Source: JAJXWB01 sp046349215 (GTDB taxonomy: Bacteria > Pseudomonadota > Alphaproteobacteria > Rhizobiales > Beijerinckiaceae). From it: a DNA stretch of 64,000 bases. A program made the position numbers and the translations under genes. The notes under the pieces were generated by a model. It did not search any database, was not told the DNA's origin, and was given only the letters and a program-made list of their open reading frames with translations. Of this stretch, positions 63,777 to 64,000 are shown piece after piece; the stretch's first letter is position 1, and each line of letters begins with the position of its first letter. The DNA is taken from assembly GCA_046349215.1 (NCBI GenBank), contig JAXMCV010000005.1:62001-126000 (forward strand). The letters are read 5' to 3'.

Positions 63777-64000
63777 ATGGAAGCGTCGTCGGTTACCATT
63801 TCCATGAGCAACGGCAATAACACACAAGTCACCATTGACGACTGGATGACGACGATATCAGCCACGACTGAGAACGGTTCGAACACCGTTCATGCTGGCG
63901 ATCTCATTACAATTGCGATTGCTGCAGCACCTCCGTTGTTGGTGACGGGACAGCCCGCGCTTCAGTTGAGCAACAATGAGACGGCGACCTACGTTTCGGG
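63777..64000 (+). CDS. Start of a second exoprotein with the same beta-rich domain (cut by window)
   Basis: ATG at 63777 opens a frame without stop to base 64000: SSVTISMSNGNNTQVTIDDW, then TENGSNTVHAGDLITIAIAA and VTGQPALQLSNNETATYVSG. It copies the HAGDLITI...GQPAL.L..N..ATYVSG domain of the gene just upstream, so it is a paralogue. The 3' end lies outside the window. Confidence 0.75.
   Translation, partial: MEASSVTISMSNGNNTQVTIDDWMTTISATTENGSNTVHAGDLITIAIAAAPPLLVTGQPALQLSNNETATYVS

Overview
The window is about 64 kb of GC-rich DNA from an alphaproteobacterium, most probably of the order Hyphomicrobiales (Rhizobiales). The support is gene content: an ExoR-type Sel1-repeat regulator, an Irr-type Fur regulator, a fused ispDF gene, the dusB-ntrB-ntrC-ntrY-ntrX-hfq-hflX cluster, and an Omp25/RopB-like outer-membrane protein. 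The genus cannot be fixed from the sequence alone; a Beijerinckiaceae or Methylocystaceae-like organism would fit. No rRNA or tRNA gene was found.

Bases 1-53.6 kb look like ordinary chromosome. 1-5.3 kb: an LprI-like secreted protein (cut by the window), a small membrane protein, an aldo/keto reductase overlapping a YciB septation protein, and valS. 5.3-7.2 kb: three tandem paralogous secreted proteins of unknown function. 7.3-10.3 kb: mntH and mntR diverging around a perfect palindrome, then exoR. 10.3-27 kb: a dispersed palindromic repeat, a choloylglycine-hydrolase-like enzyme, an AraC regulator, xthA, a CinA-like amidase, a PilZ coiled-coil protein, a UbiH-like hydroxylase, a quinone oxidoreductase, a SulP permease with no ordinary start codon, rimO and an outer-membrane barrel. 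27-35.5 kb is rich in oxidative-stress and metal genes: ratA, oxyR/katG diverging, ndk, a globin, a molybdopterin oxidoreductase, paiB and irr. 35.7-39.1 kb: purM-purN, a second CinA protein and ispDF. 39.2-49.6 kb: the dusB-ntrBC-ntrYX-hfq-hflX nitrogen-control cluster, interrupted by a two-gene split chromate transporter between ntrX and hfq. 49.6-53.6 kb: a thioesterase, an MFS transporter/TetR pair with two operator-like palindromes, a methyltransferase, a small unknown protein and a lone Flp pilin.

From about 53.67 kb the window enters an integrated mobile element. Its left edge carries 14 bases identical to what I recall as the 3' end of a tRNA-Ser gene. It then holds a tyrosine integrase, an unknown gene starting inside the integrase stop codon, an excisionase/AlpA-like HTH protein behind a nested inverted repeat, two small unknown proteins and a 906-residue primase-helicase-like protein. 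A 620-bp non-coding block follows, with a 143-bp imperfect palindrome around an AT-rich loop and then two 40-bp direct repeats. This resembles a replication origin next to its initiator. No capsid, tail, conjugation or resistance gene is visible, so the element could be a phage satellite or a plasmid-like integrative element. It is the best candidate here for an undescribed system.

After 60.2 kb come lower-GC surface-protein genes: an autotransporter-like beta-helix/beta-barrel protein, a DUF4214 exoprotein, and the start of a third gene that repeats a domain of the second and runs off the window. Whether they belong to the element is open, because its right end was not found.
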